From the NCBI RefSeq assembly GCF_002920615.1, contig NZ_PQSU01000004.1, positions 248,001 to 312,000 of the forward strand: a stretch of DNA of 64,000 nt, written 5' to 3'. The translations under genes and the position numbers were made by a program. The notes beneath the pieces are model-generated. The model was given only the letters and a program-made list of their open reading frames with translations, searched no databases and was not told the origin of the DNA. Source of the stretch: Streptomyces sp. Ru62. GTDB taxonomy: Bacteria; Actinomycetota; Actinomycetes; Streptomycetales; Streptomycetaceae. Below are positions 62,891 through 64,000 of the stretch, piece after piece (the first letter of the stretch is position 1; the number at the start of each line of letters is the position of its first letter).

Positions 62891-63184
62891 TCAGTGCCGG
62901 TGCATCCGGTTGGCTATGGCATGGCCCACGAACAGGTAGACCACCGCGGCGAGTCCGTATCCGGCGACCACCCGGGCCCAGGCCTCGTCGAAGGTGAAGA
63001 GGTCGTGGGACCAGCCGGCCAGCCAGGAGGCCGCGTCATGGACGAACTGGACCAGGCTGTTCGCCCGGTTCGCGTCCAACAGGTACATCAGGATCCACAG
63101 GCCGAGGATCAACGCCATGATGTCGGCGACGACCGCGATGACCGTCCCGGCCTGGTTCGCGCCGTTGCGATATCGAGGGGACAT
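62891..63184 (-). CDS. Small two-to-three-helix membrane protein
   Basis: A 97-aa protein: helix 1 IAVVADIMALILGLWILMYL, a polar stretch with WLAGWSHDLFTFDEAWARVV, and helix 2 AGYGLAAVVYLFVGHAIANR ending in a basic tail. The ATG at 63184 has CCGGAGAG upstream; the longer frame upstream of it is a Gly/Arg-rich shadow. No family name is recognised. It diverges from the lipoprotein gene at 63359. Confidence 0.72.
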   Translation of the reverse strand: MSPRYRNGANQAGTVIAVVADIMALILGLWILMYLLDANRANSLVQFVHDAASWLAGWSHDLFTFDEAWARVVAGYGLAAVVYLFVGHAIANRMHRH

Positions 63185-63358
63185 ACTCTCCGGATTGCCG
63201 GGCGATGTGCCGTGAAACCCCCCAGGGAGCCCGGAGCCGACCCGGACCCGGCCCGGACACCACCCGGACGGCGTCCCCCGGGTGGCGCACCCGGCCACCC
63301 CGGACGAGGCTGCCGGAGGAAGCAGACCGCTCGGGGAGGACACGTCCGGAGGACTCTC

Positions 63359-63928
63359 GTGCCCGTACCGATACGGCGCCTCGTCGTGGCGCTCACCTTG
63401 TGCTGCGCCCTGGTGGCGGGTGCCACCGCCTGTGGAGGCAGCGAGAAGAACAGCACGAAGGACACCGCGGCGGCACAGGCCGTCCCCGCCGTCGACAGTC
63501 CCAGCCCGACCACGTCCGAGGAGAAGCGCAGGTTCGCCAAGACCCGCTTCGTGGTGGACGCGGGCCTGGCCGCCGGCGCGACCTACCAGTGGATCGTCAA
63601 GCCCTGGAAGGAAGGCAAGTTCAAGAAGGGCGCCAAGGGCCGCAAGACCGCCCTGATCAAGGCGGGTCTCGCCGGCGCCTTCGCCTACAACCGGCTCAAG
63701 GCGGCCCAGAGGAACGCCAAGGCCGACCCGACGCTCTCCAAGGCGCTCGAACCCCTCAGCAGTGGCATCGAGGCCCTGAAGAACCTGCCGTCCAAGCTCC
63801 GCAAGGGCGACGAGAACGCGGTGAACTCGTTCAACGACGTCATCGGCGATGTCAAGGACGCGGGCAGGAGCGCCGGTGCCCCGGTCAAGGACCAGGTGCC
63901 CTCGGCCTCCCAGCTGGCCAAGGGCTAG
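63359..63928 (+). CDS. Lipoprotein of unknown function
   Basis: A 189-aa secreted lipoprotein: basic start (PVPIRRLVVALTLCCALVAG), lipobox-like ATAC (Cys about residue 23), then a Ser/Thr/Lys stretch and a helical body with repeated Lys (WIVKPWKEGKFKKGAKGRKT, ALIKAGLAGAFAYNRLKAAQ). The C-terminal third contains SKALEPLSSGIEALKNLPSK and ends NSFNDVIGDVKDAGRSAGAP. The GTG start follows GGAGGA closely. No named domain is recognised. The remaining 72 bases of the window hold nothing supported. Confidence 0.78.
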   Translation: MPVPIRRLVVALTLCCALVAGATACGGSEKNSTKDTAAAQAVPAVDSPSPTTSEEKRRFAKTRFVVDAGLAAGATYQWIVKPWKEGKFKKGAKGRKTALIKAGLAGAFAYNRLKAAQRNAKADPTLSKALEPLSSGIEALKNLPSKLRKGDENAVNSFNDVIGDVKDAGRSAGAPVKDQVPSASQLAKG

Positions 63929-64000
63929 GACACCCTGTCAACTGCCGGTAGAGAGGCGACTGTACGACGACAACGGCCCCCCGCCCGGAAGGGCGAGGGG

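Overview
The window is chromosomal DNA from a Streptomyces-type actinomycete. The base composition is very G+C rich, start codons are often GTG or TTG, and many genes overlap by ATGA or GTGA. The gene families also fit: AceE with DUF3052 and AhpE-type peroxiredoxin, several TerD paralogues, DUF4097, DUF4383, FmdB, a bifunctional GT87-PAP2 protein and a KstR-like TetR regulator. No phage, transposon or CRISPR array was found. One stretch (about 56.36-57.47 kb) has lower G+C and a broken gene, and looks like an acquired patch.

Layout. 0-3 kb: a DHA2 drug-efflux pump, a small membrane protein and a voltage-sensor type K+ channel. 3-7.3 kb: aceE on the minus strand, divergent from a DUF3052 protein and an AhpE-type peroxiredoxin. 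7.4-16.3 kb: a ter stress island. It holds three TerD-type proteins, a further Ter-family protein, a TerC-like DUF475 membrane protein and a biosynthetic module (CitE-like lyase, a phosphoribosyltransferase-TRSP-StiP-Pelota fusion and a HAD phosphatase). 16.3-24.6 kb: cell-envelope genes, including a penicillin-binding protein whose transpeptidase SxxK motif is lost, a NodB-like secreted protein and a secreted amidase. 24.8 kb: tRNA-Val(TAC) with a strong terminator. 25-34.4 kb: ketopantoate reductase, DoxX, DedA, a secreted HNH nuclease, a TMEM165/GDT1 transporter under a yybP-ykoY manganese riboswitch, a HAD phosphatase, a 13-bp minisatellite and a DHA2 exporter carrying a MarR-like tail. 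34.4-45.3 kb: mixed housekeeping, transport and secreted proteins.

45.7-51.8 kb is the most interesting block. It is a minus-strand operon behind a probable cobalamin riboswitch. It encodes a secreted alpha/alpha-toroid protein, a small surface-anchored beta-like protein, and a complete ECF transporter (EcfT, a fused double ATPase and an S component), with the last four junctions overlapping. The first two products recall the two domains of animal intrinsic factor and transcobalamin, so I propose a surface B12-capture and uptake system.

52.4-56.3 kb: a tightly overlapping four-gene cassette (XRE regulator, ImmA/IrrE peptidase, seven-helix membrane protein, FAD monooxygenase) behind a long palindrome. 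56.4-58.5 kb: an MBL-fold pseudogene, two DUF4279-like genes and a TPR protein. 58.6 kb: a well-formed TPP riboswitch with no gene after it on its strand. 58.8-62.8 kb: a KstR-like regulator divergent from a three-gene operon (glycosyltransferase, methyltransferase, toroid protein), with a perfect KstR-type operator between them. Two dispersed palindromic repeat families recur through the window. One copy lies inside a coding sequence and another inside the cobalamin riboswitch.
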